Source of the DNA: Lachnoclostridium sp.
GTDB taxonomy: Bacteria > Bacillota > Clostridia > Lachnospirales > Lachnospiraceae
NCBI GenBank assembly: GCA_023665475.1
Contig: JAMPEB010000004.1
Location: 90,974-154,973, forward strand
DNA length: 64,000 nucleotides
Direction of reading: 5' to 3'
The notes beneath the pieces were generated by a model. It saw only the letters and a program-made list of their open reading frames with translations. It ran no database searches and was not told the DNA's origin. This document shows positions 33,521 to 43,176 of this stretch, one piece after another. Positions within the stretch are counted from its first letter, which is position 1. Each line of letters starts with the position of its first letter. Made by a program: the position numbers and the translations under genes.

Positions 33521-34945
33521 ATGCTGCCGGAACTTTTTTTAAAAAGAATGGAAGAAACTCTGGGAGAGGAATACGGGGATTTTTTGGAGAGCTTAAAGCA
33601 GGAGCCGTTTCAGGCGCTTCGCTGGAATCCCTTAAAATTGACAGCAGGGAATTTGAGCAATGGGGATATGAGGGAACTGATAGAGATTCCGGGACAGAAG
33701 GCTTCCTTTCATCTGACCAAAGTCCCGTGGGAAGAAAACGGTTTTTACTATGAGAATATTGACCAGCCGGGCAAGCATCCCTATCATGATGCCGGGCTGT
33801 ACTATATACAGGAACCCAGCGCCATGGCGCCTGCGCCGCTGTTAGAAGCGAATCCGGGGGAACGGATTCTTGATTTGTGCGCAGCTCCCGGAGGGAAAAG
33901 TACACAGATTGCAGCGGCAATGAAAGGCCAAGGGCTTCTTGTGTGCAATGAAATTCATCCCGCAAGAGTGAAAATCCTGTCGGAAAATATCGAGCGCATG
34001 GGCGTTTGCAATGCCTGCGTCACCAACGAAAAACCGGAGCGTCTGGCGGAATTTTTTCCCGAATATTTTGACAAAATCCTAGTGGATGCGCCCTGCTCCG
34101 GGGAAGGAATGTTCCGGAAAAATAAAGAAGCCTGTGAGGAGTGGAGTCCGGAAAATGTGATATTATGCGCAGTCAGGCAGGATGAAATCTTGGACTGCGC
34201 AGCAGGAATGCTTGGTCCGGGGGGAAGGCTGGTGTATTCTACCTGTACTTTTGCCAGGGAAGAGGACGAAGGGAGTGCGGAGCGATTTTTGAGCAGGCAT
34301 CCGGAATTTACATGTTTGGAAGAAAAGCGATTGTGGCCCCATAAGATAAAAGGGGAGGGGCATTTTGCCGCAGTATTGAGGAAGGAAGGAGCGGTGCTCC
34401 ATAGGAGCGTCGCTGCCTCCTTGGAGGGCGGGCAATCGGATACGGCAGAGGGAAGAAAACATGCATACCCAAAAGAATTAGAGGAGTTTGCCGCCTTTGT
34501 AAAAGGTAATTTAAAAGACGGGGTGAAGGGCGGTGTGTCGGAAATTTTGCGGGAGGGTTTTTGCCGGCATCAAACATTCGGTTCGGGTCTGCATGGAACG
34601 AGATATCTGCAATTTGGCGACAACCTGTATCTGACGCCGGAGGGGCTGCCTTCTCTAAAAGGGCTTAAGGTGCTCCGCCCCGGTCTGCATCTGGGAACCT
34701 TGAAGAAGGACCGCTTTGAACCTTCCCATGCACTGGCGCTGGCACTGGCGCAAAGCGAAGTGCAGAGGGTATGGAATCTGGATTCCTCCGGCACAGAGGT
34801 TTTGGCATATTTAAACGGACAGACTTTTCCGGCAGAGGGAGAGAAGGGCTGGTATTTAATCTGCGTGGACGGATATAGTCTGGGCTGGGGAAAATTAACG
34901 GGCGGCATGATGAAGAACCATTACCCGAAAGGGTTGAGGAGGTAA
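33521..34945 (+). CDS. RsmF-like 16S rRNA m5C methyltransferase
   Basis: A 474-residue NOL1/NOP2/Sun-family RNA cytosine-C5 methyltransferase. SAM-binding LDLCAAPGGKST, the motif IV VDAPCSGEGMFRKN (catalytic Pro-Cys) and motif VI STCTF with its second Cys are all seen. A C-terminal region from about 320 (LKVLRPGLHLGTLKKDRFEPSHALA) is the PUA-like RNA-binding part found in RsmF. GAGAGGTGG precedes ATG. Confidence 0.92.
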   Translation: MLPELFLKRMEETLGEEYGDFLESLKQEPFQALRWNPLKLTAGNLSNGDMRELIEIPGQKASFHLTKVPWEENGFYYENIDQPGKHPYHDAGLYYIQEPSAMAPAPLLEANPGERILDLCAAPGGKSTQIAAAMKGQGLLVCNEIHPARVKILSENIERMGVCNACVTNEKPERLAEFFPEYFDKILVDAPCSGEGMFRKNKEACEEWSPENVILCAVRQDEILDCAAGMLGPGGRLVYSTCTFAREEDEGSAERFLSRHPEFTCLEEKRLWPHKIKGEGHFAAVLRKEGAVLHRSVAASLEGGQSDTAEGRKHAYPKELEEFAAFVKGNLKDGVKGGVSEILREGFCRHQTFGSGLHGTRYLQFGDNLYLTPEGLPSLKGLKVLRPGLHLGTLKKDRFEPSHALALALAQSEVQRVWNLDSSGTEVLAYLNGQTFPAEGEKGWYLICVDGYSLGWGKLTGGMMKNHYPKGLRR

Positions 34946-35071
34946 GGGTTTCTCATTTCCGCATGATGCGGCAATGCAACTCTATGATGTTCTTATTTTT
35001 CCGGTCTGCTGGATACTGATTAATTTTTAGTAGGAACAAATCACGGTAATGGAACAACTTTGTGTTAATGC

Positions 35072-35109
35072 TTGCTTTTTGACTGATGGAGTGTTAGAAT
35101 CTCTTTAGT
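35072..35109 (+). promoter_or_regulatory. promoter of polysaccharide locus, repeated element copy 1
   Basis: TTGCTT (35072-35077), 17 bases, TAGAAT (35095-35100). The block GAGTGTTAGAAT plus two variable bases plus CTTTAGT (35089-35109) recurs upstream of 37773. It lies 105 bases before the flippase gene in a 268-base gap that holds no gene. Confidence 0.55.
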
Positions 35110-35213
35110 ATGAAGCTGTTTTAGAGTTTTCAGAGCATTGTCATGAAAAAGTGAATCATTGCCTTGACGGTACTGAAAAGAACGACGAAATCATAAAAGA
35201 AAGAATCAAATAG

Positions 35214-36509
35214 ATGAATCTTACTGTAATCCGAAATAAACTATTAAATAGTAAAGAAATTAAAAATGCAGGATGGCTTATAGGCGGGAGAGTCGCACAA
35301 ATGTTACTCTCTCTCTTAGTAGGTATTTGGACTGCCCGGTATTTAGGTCCGGAAAATCAAGGAATTATATCTTATGCGGCTGCTTATGTGGCATTTTTTA
35401 CGGCGCTTAGTTCTTTGGGAATTAATAATATTATCATCAAGGAGTTTATCGATCATCCCGATGAACAAGGAACAGCAATAGGAACCACTTTTTTTTTGAG
35501 GCTGATTTCCGGTATATTGTCTGAGTTGATGATTTTGGCAATTGTAGGTTTTGCAAATAGAAAGGAACCCATTATCATTGCAGCAACAATGCTGTATAGT
35601 ATGTCGATTTTTTTTCAGGTGGCGGATACGCTCAATTATTGGTTTCAAGCAAGATATCAGTCTAAAGTGGTTTCTCTGGCGACTTTGCTTGCGTATGTAG
35701 TGACCTCAGCATATCGAGTCGTGCTGATACTTTTAAACAAAGATGTCCGCTGGTTCGCATTTGCGGCATCTGTGGATACCATATGCATAGCGGCGATTAT
35801 GCTGGCCGCATATCATAAAAATAATGGACCAAAGCTTAAACTATCCCAAACTAAAGCGAAAGAATTGCTTAAAAAGAGTTATAATTTTATATTGGTTTAT
35901 ATGATGGTTTCCGTTTATGAACAGACAGATAAGATTATGCTGAAGCAAATGATGGATGCAACGGAAGTGGGCTATTATTCCACAGCTATTACAGTAAATA
36001 GCATATGGGGGTTTGTTCTGGTAGCGATAATAGATTCCGTTGCACCTACTATTATCCGCTGTGTAAAAACCAGCACAGAACTCTTTGAACGGAAAAACAG
36101 GCAATTATATGCAACTATTATATATGCCTCAATCTTTATGGGTATAGTATTTTCTTTGTTTGGAGAAAGAATTATTGTCATTTTATATACGGAGGCATAT
36201 TTGGGGGCGGCAGCACCTTTAAAGATTCTTTGTTGGCATACAGGCTTTTTCTATTTGGTTTCGGCAAGAAACACTTGGTTTATTGCAAAAGATTATCATA
36301 AATATCTAAAATATATTTATGGAGGAGCCGCTATAGCCAATGTTGGACTAAATTTCGTGTTAATTCCTGTTTTGGGAGCATCAGGGGCCGCATTGGCATC
36401 GCTTATGACACATGCATTGTCGGTAATTGTTATTCCTTACTTTATTAAGGATACCAGACCAACGATTAAGCTGGTGTTTGATGCGTTGCTTTTGCGAGGT
36501 ATAAAATAA
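35214..36509 (+). CDS. Wzx-type polysaccharide flippase (MATE-like/PST family)
   Basis: A 431-residue membrane protein with about 12 hydrophobic segments. The opening KNAGWLIGGRVAQMLLSLLVGIWTARYLGP is the classical PST/Wzx N-terminus. It would flip lipid-linked oligosaccharide units to the outer face of the membrane. ATG 35214 has a weak ribosome site. It is the first gene of the surface-polysaccharide cluster, 60 bases ahead of the epimerase. Confidence 0.9.
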   Translation: MNLTVIRNKLLNSKEIKNAGWLIGGRVAQMLLSLLVGIWTARYLGPENQGIISYAAAYVAFFTALSSLGINNIIIKEFIDHPDEQGTAIGTTFFLRLISGILSELMILAIVGFANRKEPIIIAATMLYSMSIFFQVADTLNYWFQARYQSKVVSLATLLAYVVTSAYRVVLILLNKDVRWFAFAASVDTICIAAIMLAAYHKNNGPKLKLSQTKAKELLKKSYNFILVYMMVSVYEQTDKIMLKQMMDATEVGYYSTAITVNSIWGFVLVAIIDSVAPTIIRCVKTSTELFERKNRQLYATIIYASIFMGIVFSLFGERIIVILYTEAYLGAAAPLKILCWHTGFFYLVSARNTWFIAKDYHKYLKYIYGGAAIANVGLNFVLIPVLGASGAALASLMTHALSVIVIPYFIKDTRPTIKLVFDALLLRGIK

Positions 36510-36569
36510 TCAGGGCATTTATGTTACAATAATGAAAAGTAATAGAAATGGAAAAAGGAGTGGAAGATA

Positions 36570-37673
36570 TTGGCACAGAAAAAGAAAATCGATTTAAACG
36601 GCAAAAATATTCTTATCACGGGTGCAGCGGGATTTATAGGAGCAAATTTAATTCTTTGTTTATTGAGGAATTTACAAAACGCCCATATTATAGGCATTGA
36701 TAATCTGAATGATTATTATGATGTCAGGCTGAAGGAATACCGTTTGCATAAAATTGAAGAGGAAGAAAAATATCAAAAAAAGGAAAAAGGAAATACCTTC
36801 TTATTTAAGGCAACGGATATATCACATCAGCAGGATGTAAAAGAAATCTTTGAGGAGTGCAAACCATCCATTGTGGTCAATCTTGCCGCGCAGGCAGGGG
36901 TGAGGTATAGCATTGAAAACCCTGATGCATATATCAATTCTAACATGATTGGATTTTACAACATCTTAGAGAATTGTCGTCATAGCTATGATGATGGATT
37001 TTCGGGGGTACAGCATTTAGTCTACGCAAGTTCATCTTCCGTCTATGGCGGTAATGTGAAAGTCCCTTTCAGTGAAGAAGATTTTGTGGATTGTCCGGTA
37101 TCACTTTATGCGGCAACCAAAAAATCCAACGAACTTTTAGCGCACAGCTATGCAAAACTTTATAATATTCCTTGTACGGGACTTCGGTTTTTTACTGTAT
37201 ATGGTTCTGCAGGCAGACCGGATATGGCTTATTTTTCTTTTACCCAGAAACTATTGTCAGGTGAAAAAATTAAGATTTTCAATTATGGGAATTGTAAGCG
37301 TGATTTCACTTATATAGACGATATTGTGGAAGGCGTTATCCGTGTCATGCAAGGCGCGCCGGAAAAGATTAGCGGAGAGGATGGGCTGCCGATACCGCCG
37401 TATAGTATCTACAATATAGGAAATTCAAATCCGGAGAATCTGATGGATTTTGTCCATATATTATCCGAGGAACTTATCAAGGCTGAGGTGCTTTCGCCTA
37501 ATTTTAATATAGAGGAATATATGGAGCTTGTGCCGATGCAGCCGGGGGATGTACCTGTTACTTATGCGGACACAAGCCGATTGGAAGAGGATTTTGGATA
37601 CAAGCCGACTACGGATTTACGGACAGGACTTCGGGCTTTTGCAAATTGGTACAAGGAATATTATAAAATTTAG
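36570..37673 (+). CDS. UDP-glucuronate 4-epimerase-like SDR
   Basis: A 367-residue extended short-chain dehydrogenase. NAD-binding GAAGFIGAN (18-26) is followed by IGIDNLNDYYDVRLKEYRL, the hallmark of UDP-glucuronate 4-epimerases. Catalytic Ser-Tyr-Lys lie in ASSSSVYGG and YAATKKSNE. Start is TTG with AAGGAG nine bases upstream. It would convert UDP-glucuronate to UDP-galacturonate, using the product of the dehydrogenase at 45397. The C-terminal TTDLRTGLRAFANWY matches the family. Confidence 0.9.
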   Translation: MAQKKKIDLNGKNILITGAAGFIGANLILCLLRNLQNAHIIGIDNLNDYYDVRLKEYRLHKIEEEEKYQKKEKGNTFLFKATDISHQQDVKEIFEECKPSIVVNLAAQAGVRYSIENPDAYINSNMIGFYNILENCRHSYDDGFSGVQHLVYASSSSVYGGNVKVPFSEEDFVDCPVSLYAATKKSNELLAHSYAKLYNIPCTGLRFFTVYGSAGRPDMAYFSFTQKLLSGEKIKIFNYGNCKRDFTYIDDIVEGVIRVMQGAPEKISGEDGLPIPPYSIYNIGNSNPENLMDFVHILSEELIKAEVLSPNFNIEEYMELVPMQPGDVPVTYADTSRLEEDFGYKPTTDLRTGLRAFANWYKEYYKI

Positions 37674-37708
37674 AATAGAAGAGCCGAATGATAAGAAAAT
37701 GAAAGTGC

Positions 37709-37746
37709 TTGTCTTTCTATTTACAGAGTGTTAGAATTACTTTAGT
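37709..37746 (+). promoter_or_regulatory. repeated promoter element, copy 2
   Basis: TTGTCT (37709-37714), 17 bases, TAGAAT (37732-37737). Bases 37726-37746 match 35089-35109 at 19 of 21 positions. It lies 27 bases before the fusion gene, between two genes of the same direction. Confidence 0.5.
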
Positions 37747-37772
37747 CGAAAATGTAATTTAGGGGATTTTTG

Positions 37773-40088
37773 ATGCAAGGCATTAGAGCTTTTGATAGAA
37801 AAGATGATTCGGAGCAAAAATTGGTGAATAATAAACGCGTAAAAGGAAAATGGAAAAAAGCAATATTGGCAGCAGGATTGATTGCTTGCGGTTATGCTGT
37901 CTGGAATTATATTGCAAAGAGAAAGAAAGAATCTATAGAGTTTGCGGGAAACGAAAAAATTCAAAAGCAGATGGGAAAAGACAAGACCAACAGGGCACAG
38001 CTCAACGGGCAGGATGCAGGATTTGAGGACTATGGTTATCTGAAGCATTTTGATATAGATACCGGTGAAGCGAATCAAAAACGCGTGTTAATTACCGGAG
38101 CGGGCTCTTATATCGGAACCTCTTTTGAAAGCTGGGCAAAAGAACATTATCCTGTCAATTTTTCGGTGGACACGGTGGACATGCGGGATGCAGATTGGCG
38201 CAAGAAAGATTTTTCTTCTTATGATGTTGTCTTTCATGTGGCCGGGATAGCGCATGCGGATGTCGGAAAAGTTTCGGAGGAAGAAAAGAAGAATTATTAC
38301 GCGGTGAATACGGATTTGGCGATTGAGGCAGCACAAAAAGCAAAAGCAGAGGGCGTAAAGCAGTTTATCTTTATGTCATCCATGATTGTTTATGGCGACT
38401 CTGCGCCTTATGGGAAAGAAAAAGTCATAAATGAGAATACAGCACCTACACCCGCCAATTTTTATGGGGACAGCAAATGGCAGGCAGATAAAGGAGTGCG
38501 GGCTCTGGCATCGGAGGATTTTCGGGTGGCGGTGCTCAGACCGCCGATGATTTATGGAGAAGGTAGCAAGGGCAATTACCCTGTTCTCGTAAAGCTGGCA
38601 AAAACCCTACCGATTTTTCCGAATGTGAAAAACTGCCGCTCCATGTTGTATATTGACAACTTATGTGAATTTTTGTGTAAACTGATGCTTTCCGGACAGG
38701 GAGGAGTCTACTTCCCACAGAACAAAGAGTACACCGAGACCAGTGAGATGGTAAAGCAAATCGCAGAGGCGGCAGATAAGAAGTTGTGGGTTACCGGATG
38801 GCTGAATCCGGCAGTTATTGTTGGAAGCTATATGCCGGGGAAAATATCGGGGCTTGTGAATAAGGCGTTCGGAAATGCGTCGTATACCCAGAAGCTATCT
38901 ACTTATGAAGGATTGGATTATCAGAAAACTTCACTGAAAGAAAGCATTAAACAGACAGACGGCAGAAAGCAGCTTGTCTCAAAAGGCTCCGTTCTTATCC
39001 TTGTAAATCATGATGTGGTAATTTATAATTTTCGTTTGGAATTGGTGGAACGATTGCTGGCGGAGGGTTATGAGGTTCATATTTCGTCACCCTATGGTGA
39101 GCGAATTGATGACCTGATAAAGTTAGGAGCAATCTATCACGAGATTGATATCGACCGGCATGGAATGAATCCGCTGAAAGAAATTTCTCTTCTTTGGGAA
39201 TATAAAAAACTTATGCGGATGGTTCGACCGTTTGTTGTTTTAGGATATACAATCAAACCTAATATTTATGGAGCATTGGCGGCAAAAGCGGCAGGGGTTC
39301 CTTTTATTGCCAATATTACAGGACTTGGGAGTGCTGTGGAGAATCCCGGATGGAAACAAAAAGCCATGATTGCTTTATATAAGATATCCTTTACGAAAGT
39401 ACAGCGGGTTTTCTTTCAAAATGAGGAAAATAAAAGGTTTTTTGAGAAATATCATATTGCTGTGGACAAGCATGCCTTACTGCCGGGGTCAGGGGTGAAC
39501 TTAACCAGATATCCGGTGATGCCGCTGGCGGAATGCGGGAATGGAAAAGAAGGCATACCGATTAAATTTGCCTTTATATCCCGCATTATGAAAGAAAAAG
39601 GGATTGATCAGTATCTTGAGGCGGCTGAAAGGGTGAAACAACAATATCCGGCAACGGAATTTCATGTCTGTGGGTTCTGCGAAGAGGAATATGAGGGCAA
39701 GCTTAAAAAAATGGAAAAGCTTGGAGTCATTAAGTATCATGGCATGATACGAGATGTGGCGGGCATGATGAGTTCAGTACATTGTATTGTGCATCCCACA
39801 TATTATCCGGAAGGGCTTAGTAACATATTGTTGGAGGCCTGCAGCTGCGCGCGAGCCATTATTACCACCGACAGGGCAGGATGCAGGGAAGTCGTGGAAA
39901 ATGGCAGGAATGGGTATATGGTAGCAGAAAAGAATGTAAGTGATTTAATCGGTGCTATTAAACAATTTATTGAGTTGTCGCAGAAAGAAAAAACAGAGAT
40001 GGGGCTAGCAGGGAGGAAGTTAGTTGAAGAACATTATGATCGACAGATAGTGGTAGATAGGTATATGGAAGAAATAGAAAAAATTTGA
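37773..40088 (+). CDS. fusion: NAD-dependent epimerase-like SDR + GT4 glycosyltransferase
   Basis: A 771-residue two-domain protein. A basic N-terminus and one hydrophobic segment (about 30-47) precede an SDR domain (about 105-390) with GAGSYIG (near 108-114), MSSMIVYG and YGDSK (near 230), resembling WbpV/Gne-type hexose epimerases or dehydratases. From about 408 comes a GT4-family glycosyltransferase like PglA/CapM, with the acceptor-side NITGLGSAVENPG and the donor-side segment HPTYYPEGLSNILLEACSCARAIITTD. Fusion of a sugar-nucleotide enzyme to the transferase that uses its product would channel substrate. ATG 37773 has AGGGGA six bases upstream. The next gene follows after 62 bases. Confidence 0.87.
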   Translation: MQGIRAFDRKDDSEQKLVNNKRVKGKWKKAILAAGLIACGYAVWNYIAKRKKESIEFAGNEKIQKQMGKDKTNRAQLNGQDAGFEDYGYLKHFDIDTGEANQKRVLITGAGSYIGTSFESWAKEHYPVNFSVDTVDMRDADWRKKDFSSYDVVFHVAGIAHADVGKVSEEEKKNYYAVNTDLAIEAAQKAKAEGVKQFIFMSSMIVYGDSAPYGKEKVINENTAPTPANFYGDSKWQADKGVRALASEDFRVAVLRPPMIYGEGSKGNYPVLVKLAKTLPIFPNVKNCRSMLYIDNLCEFLCKLMLSGQGGVYFPQNKEYTETSEMVKQIAEAADKKLWVTGWLNPAVIVGSYMPGKISGLVNKAFGNASYTQKLSTYEGLDYQKTSLKESIKQTDGRKQLVSKGSVLILVNHDVVIYNFRLELVERLLAEGYEVHISSPYGERIDDLIKLGAIYHEIDIDRHGMNPLKEISLLWEYKKLMRMVRPFVVLGYTIKPNIYGALAAKAAGVPFIANITGLGSAVENPGWKQKAMIALYKISFTKVQRVFFQNEENKRFFEKYHIAVDKHALLPGSGVNLTRYPVMPLAECGNGKEGIPIKFAFISRIMKEKGIDQYLEAAERVKQQYPATEFHVCGFCEEEYEGKLKKMEKLGVIKYHGMIRDVAGMMSSVHCIVHPTYYPEGLSNILLEACSCARAIITTDRAGCREVVENGRNGYMVAEKNVSDLIGAIKQFIELSQKEKTEMGLAGRKLVEEHYDRQIVVDRYMEEIEKI

Positions 40089-40150
40089 GATAAGCAAGAT
40101 TAATTAGAACTGCAATGATTTATGCGGAAAAATAGAGAAAGAAGAAATAA

Positions 40151-42055
40151 ATGTGCGGAATTAACGGTTTTATAAAATTTGAAAACGGACAAAGTACCTA
40201 TGCGGATTCCTATATGAAATCTGTGGTTCATGACATGAATGAAAAAATTATCCATCGAGGACCCAATTCAGAGGGATTGTATGTTGATGAATCTTGTTCT
40301 TTAGGAATGCGCAGGCTTGCCATTATAGATCTTGATACCGGAGCACAGCCGATTTATAACCAAACTCACGACAAATTGATTGTTTTTAATGGAGAGATTT
40401 ATAATTATAAGGAATTGAGAGCGGAACTTATTGCAGAAGGATGTGTGTTTCAAACAAAATCTGACACAGAAGTAGTGCTGGTTGGAGTGGAGCGGTATGG
40501 AAAAGATTTTATAAAGCGGCTGGAAGGGATGTTTGCATTTTGTATTTATGATAAGAATGCACAGACATGGTTGTTGGCGCGCGATAAAGCAGGAGAAAAA
40601 CCTTTTTATTATTATAAGGGGACAGATTTTATGCTCTTTGCTTCCGAGTTGAAGAGCCTTTTATGTACCAATCTCGTACCTAGGGAAATAGATGAAAAAT
40701 CCCTGACAACATATTTTCAGCTTGCTTATGTTCCGGCACCGAAAAGTATTATAAAAGGTGTCTATAAATTAATGCCGGGCACAATCATGCAGATAAATAA
40801 AAGCGGATATGTAGCTTCTGAGGTATATTGGAGTTTAAAGGAAGAACTTTCAACTTTCGATGAAAAATATAACAATTATGACAATTGCAAGAAGTGGTTA
40901 AGGGATGCGCTTTTTGAGTCTGTTGAACACAGAATGATATCGGATGTGCCGTTAGGGGCGTTTTTGTCAGGCGGAATTGACAGTTCTATTATTGTTGGTA
41001 TTATGTCGGAATTGTCTAGTCATCCGATTAATACATTTACAATTGGATTTCAGGAAAAGACCTATGATGAAAGTGAATTGGCGGCGATTACGGCAAAGAA
41101 AAACGGAGCAAAGCACCATATACTGAGGTTGGATTGGGATGCCGCAGTTGGCAGTATAGATACCATTCTTGATAATATGGATGAACCCTTCGCGGATCCG
41201 TCTCTGGTGGCATCGTATGTTGTTTCAAAAATGACGAAAGAATATGTTACTGTGGCGTTAACAGGGGACGGAAGCGACGAGCTTTTTGGCGGATATAATA
41301 AATATTTAATGCCTTATTATGGACGGATGTACAAAAAAGTTCCACCAATCCTGCGAAAAAGGGTTATTGAGCCCACAATGACAAAAATATCTTCCGCTAA
41401 TCCTTTGTTCAGGAAAGTAAATAAAGTAGTTGCAAATGCAGAAGTTCCGGTGGAATTGCAAACCAAGCGTTTAATGAGTCGGGCGTTTAGCTATGAAGAA
41501 GCTGGAAAGCTATTACTAAAAACAGATATCAGTAAAATGAATTTTATCAAAAAATGCTTTTATGATCTGGATATGCCGTATGTAGATGAGCAGCTGCGTA
41601 TTCAGTATGTAGATTTTCATACGGTTTTAGAAGGGCAGATGCTTCCCAAAGTGGACAGAGCAGGAATGCTGGCGTCACTTGAGACCAGAGTTCCCATGTT
41701 GGACAGTAAAGTAATCAGTTTGGCATTTCATATGCCGGGAAAATTTAAAATTGCAGGGAAACACAGAAAAATTATTCTCAAAGACACATTTAAAGATATG
41801 CTGCCGGCAGAATTGTTTAAGGCACAAAAACACGGTTTTGATGTTCCTGTGGGAGTGTGGCTGAGAGGAGAATTAAAAAGTCGGCTGGATAAGTATAGCA
41901 GTAAGGAGTTTATAGAAAAACAAGGTTTATTCAATAAGGAATTTGTGGATGCGATTATAAAGGAACACAAGAGCTTAGATGTAGAAGGGAGCACGAAGCT
42001 TTGGTCATTTTTTGTGTTTCAGAGTTGGTATGAAAGATATATGAAGGAAGAGTGA
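40151..42055 (+). CDS. asnB: glutamine-hydrolysing asparagine synthase-type amidotransferase
   Basis: A 634-residue class II glutamine amidotransferase: MCGINGF with Cys2 nucleophile, EIYNYKELRAEL, then the synthase domain with pyrophosphate loop LSGGIDSS (near 274) and TGDGSDELFGGYNKY. In surface-polysaccharide clusters AsnB-like proteins often amidate uronic acids rather than make asparagine. The presence of GlcA-forming and epimerising enzymes nearby supports that role. It overlaps or abuts the next glycosyltransferase. Confidence 0.9.
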   Translation: MCGINGFIKFENGQSTYADSYMKSVVHDMNEKIIHRGPNSEGLYVDESCSLGMRRLAIIDLDTGAQPIYNQTHDKLIVFNGEIYNYKELRAELIAEGCVFQTKSDTEVVLVGVERYGKDFIKRLEGMFAFCIYDKNAQTWLLARDKAGEKPFYYYKGTDFMLFASELKSLLCTNLVPREIDEKSLTTYFQLAYVPAPKSIIKGVYKLMPGTIMQINKSGYVASEVYWSLKEELSTFDEKYNNYDNCKKWLRDALFESVEHRMISDVPLGAFLSGGIDSSIIVGIMSELSSHPINTFTIGFQEKTYDESELAAITAKKNGAKHHILRLDWDAAVGSIDTILDNMDEPFADPSLVASYVVSKMTKEYVTVALTGDGSDELFGGYNKYLMPYYGRMYKKVPPILRKRVIEPTMTKISSANPLFRKVNKVVANAEVPVELQTKRLMSRAFSYEEAGKLLLKTDISKMNFIKKCFYDLDMPYVDEQLRIQYVDFHTVLEGQMLPKVDRAGMLASLETRVPMLDSKVISLAFHMPGKFKIAGKHRKIILKDTFKDMLPAELFKAQKHGFDVPVGVWLRGELKSRLDKYSSKEFIEKQGLFNKEFVDAIIKEHKSLDVEGSTKLWSFFVFQSWYERYMKEE

Positions 42056-42060
42056 ATAGG

Positions 42061-43116
42061 ATGAAACAGAATAAAATTGCTTTTTTTCTGGGCGGAATGA
42101 CGCGTGGTGGGGCAGAACGGGTTATCAGCATCCTTTCCAAGAAGTATGCCTCGCAAGGATGGCAGACAGATATTTGTGTATTATTGTTTTATCGTTTAGA
42201 TTATGAAATAGATAAAACCACCAGGTTTATTGACCTCACAGGGGGGGATGGCCAACGATGGAAAAGGGTTCCTTATTGGATTAACGCTATTAGAAAATAT
42301 GTCAAAAATGAAAAACCGGATGTTATAGTATCTTTTGTTGCCAGAATCAATGCATTGGTTCAACTTGCCTGTGTAGGTTTGGATGTGCCAATTGTTGTAT
42401 CGGAAAGGATTGATCCGAGATATGATGGGAGAGAATTGCCAATAAGGATATTAAATAATCTTTTTTATCCAAAAGCCAAAAAGGTGGTATTCCAGACAAA
42501 GCGTATACAGTCTTATTTTAACAAAAAGATTCAGGATAATGGGTGTATTATTTTAAATCCGGTGACTGTTACGACTTATGCGAGTCAGAAAAAGAAAAAG
42601 AAGATTGTGGCTGTGGGGCGAATTATGGCACAAAAGAATCACAAGCTGCTGATTGAGAGTTTTAGTGATGTAGTGAAACTCTATCCGGAGTATGAACTTT
42701 ATATTTATGGTGACGGAGATTTGATTCCACAATTAACAGAACTGAGCAGGAACTTGGAAATTGAAAATCAAGTTCATTTCCCGGGAAATAAACCTGATAT
42801 ACACCGGGAAATAGCAGATGCTGAGATTTTTGTTTTAAGTTCAGACTATGAGGGATTATCAAATGCATTAATGGAGGCAATGATGATGGGGCTGCCCTGT
42901 ATCAGTACGGATTGTTCCGGTTCGGATGAAATTATTGCGAATGGAATCAACGGATTATTGGTACCGATAGGTAATAGGGAGTCTTTAAAGAATGCGATGA
43001 TTAGGCTTATTCAAGATAATACATTGAAAAATAGCTTGGGAGAAGCAGCAAAGAAAACAGCGGAGAATTTTACGGTTGAATTGGTTATGGAACAATGGAT
43101 GAAGGTAATAGGATAA
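42061..43116 (+). CDS. GT4 family glycosyltransferase
   Basis: A 351-residue GT-B enzyme. N-terminal FFLGGMTRGGAERVISILS and C-terminal SSDYEGLSNALMEAMMMGLPCISTDCSGSDEII (with the E-x7-E donor motif) define GT4. I choose ATG 42061, about ten bases after AAGGAAG; a GTG at 42052 overlaps the asnB stop but sits on the ribosome site. The donor sugar cannot be determined. Confidence 0.9.
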   Translation: MKQNKIAFFLGGMTRGGAERVISILSKKYASQGWQTDICVLLFYRLDYEIDKTTRFIDLTGGDGQRWKRVPYWINAIRKYVKNEKPDVIVSFVARINALVQLACVGLDVPIVVSERIDPRYDGRELPIRILNNLFYPKAKKVVFQTKRIQSYFNKKIQDNGCIILNPVTVTTYASQKKKKKIVAVGRIMAQKNHKLLIESFSDVVKLYPEYELYIYGDGDLIPQLTELSRNLEIENQVHFPGNKPDIHREIADAEIFVLSSDYEGLSNALMEAMMMGLPCISTDCSGSDEIIANGINGLLVPIGNRESLKNAMIRLIQDNTLKNSLGEAAKKTAENFTVELVMEQWMKVIG

Positions 43117-43176
43117 GGTAAAATATAAGATTGTTCTAACAGATAAGTCGGCATTAAAAGAAAAATGGAGAGTATA

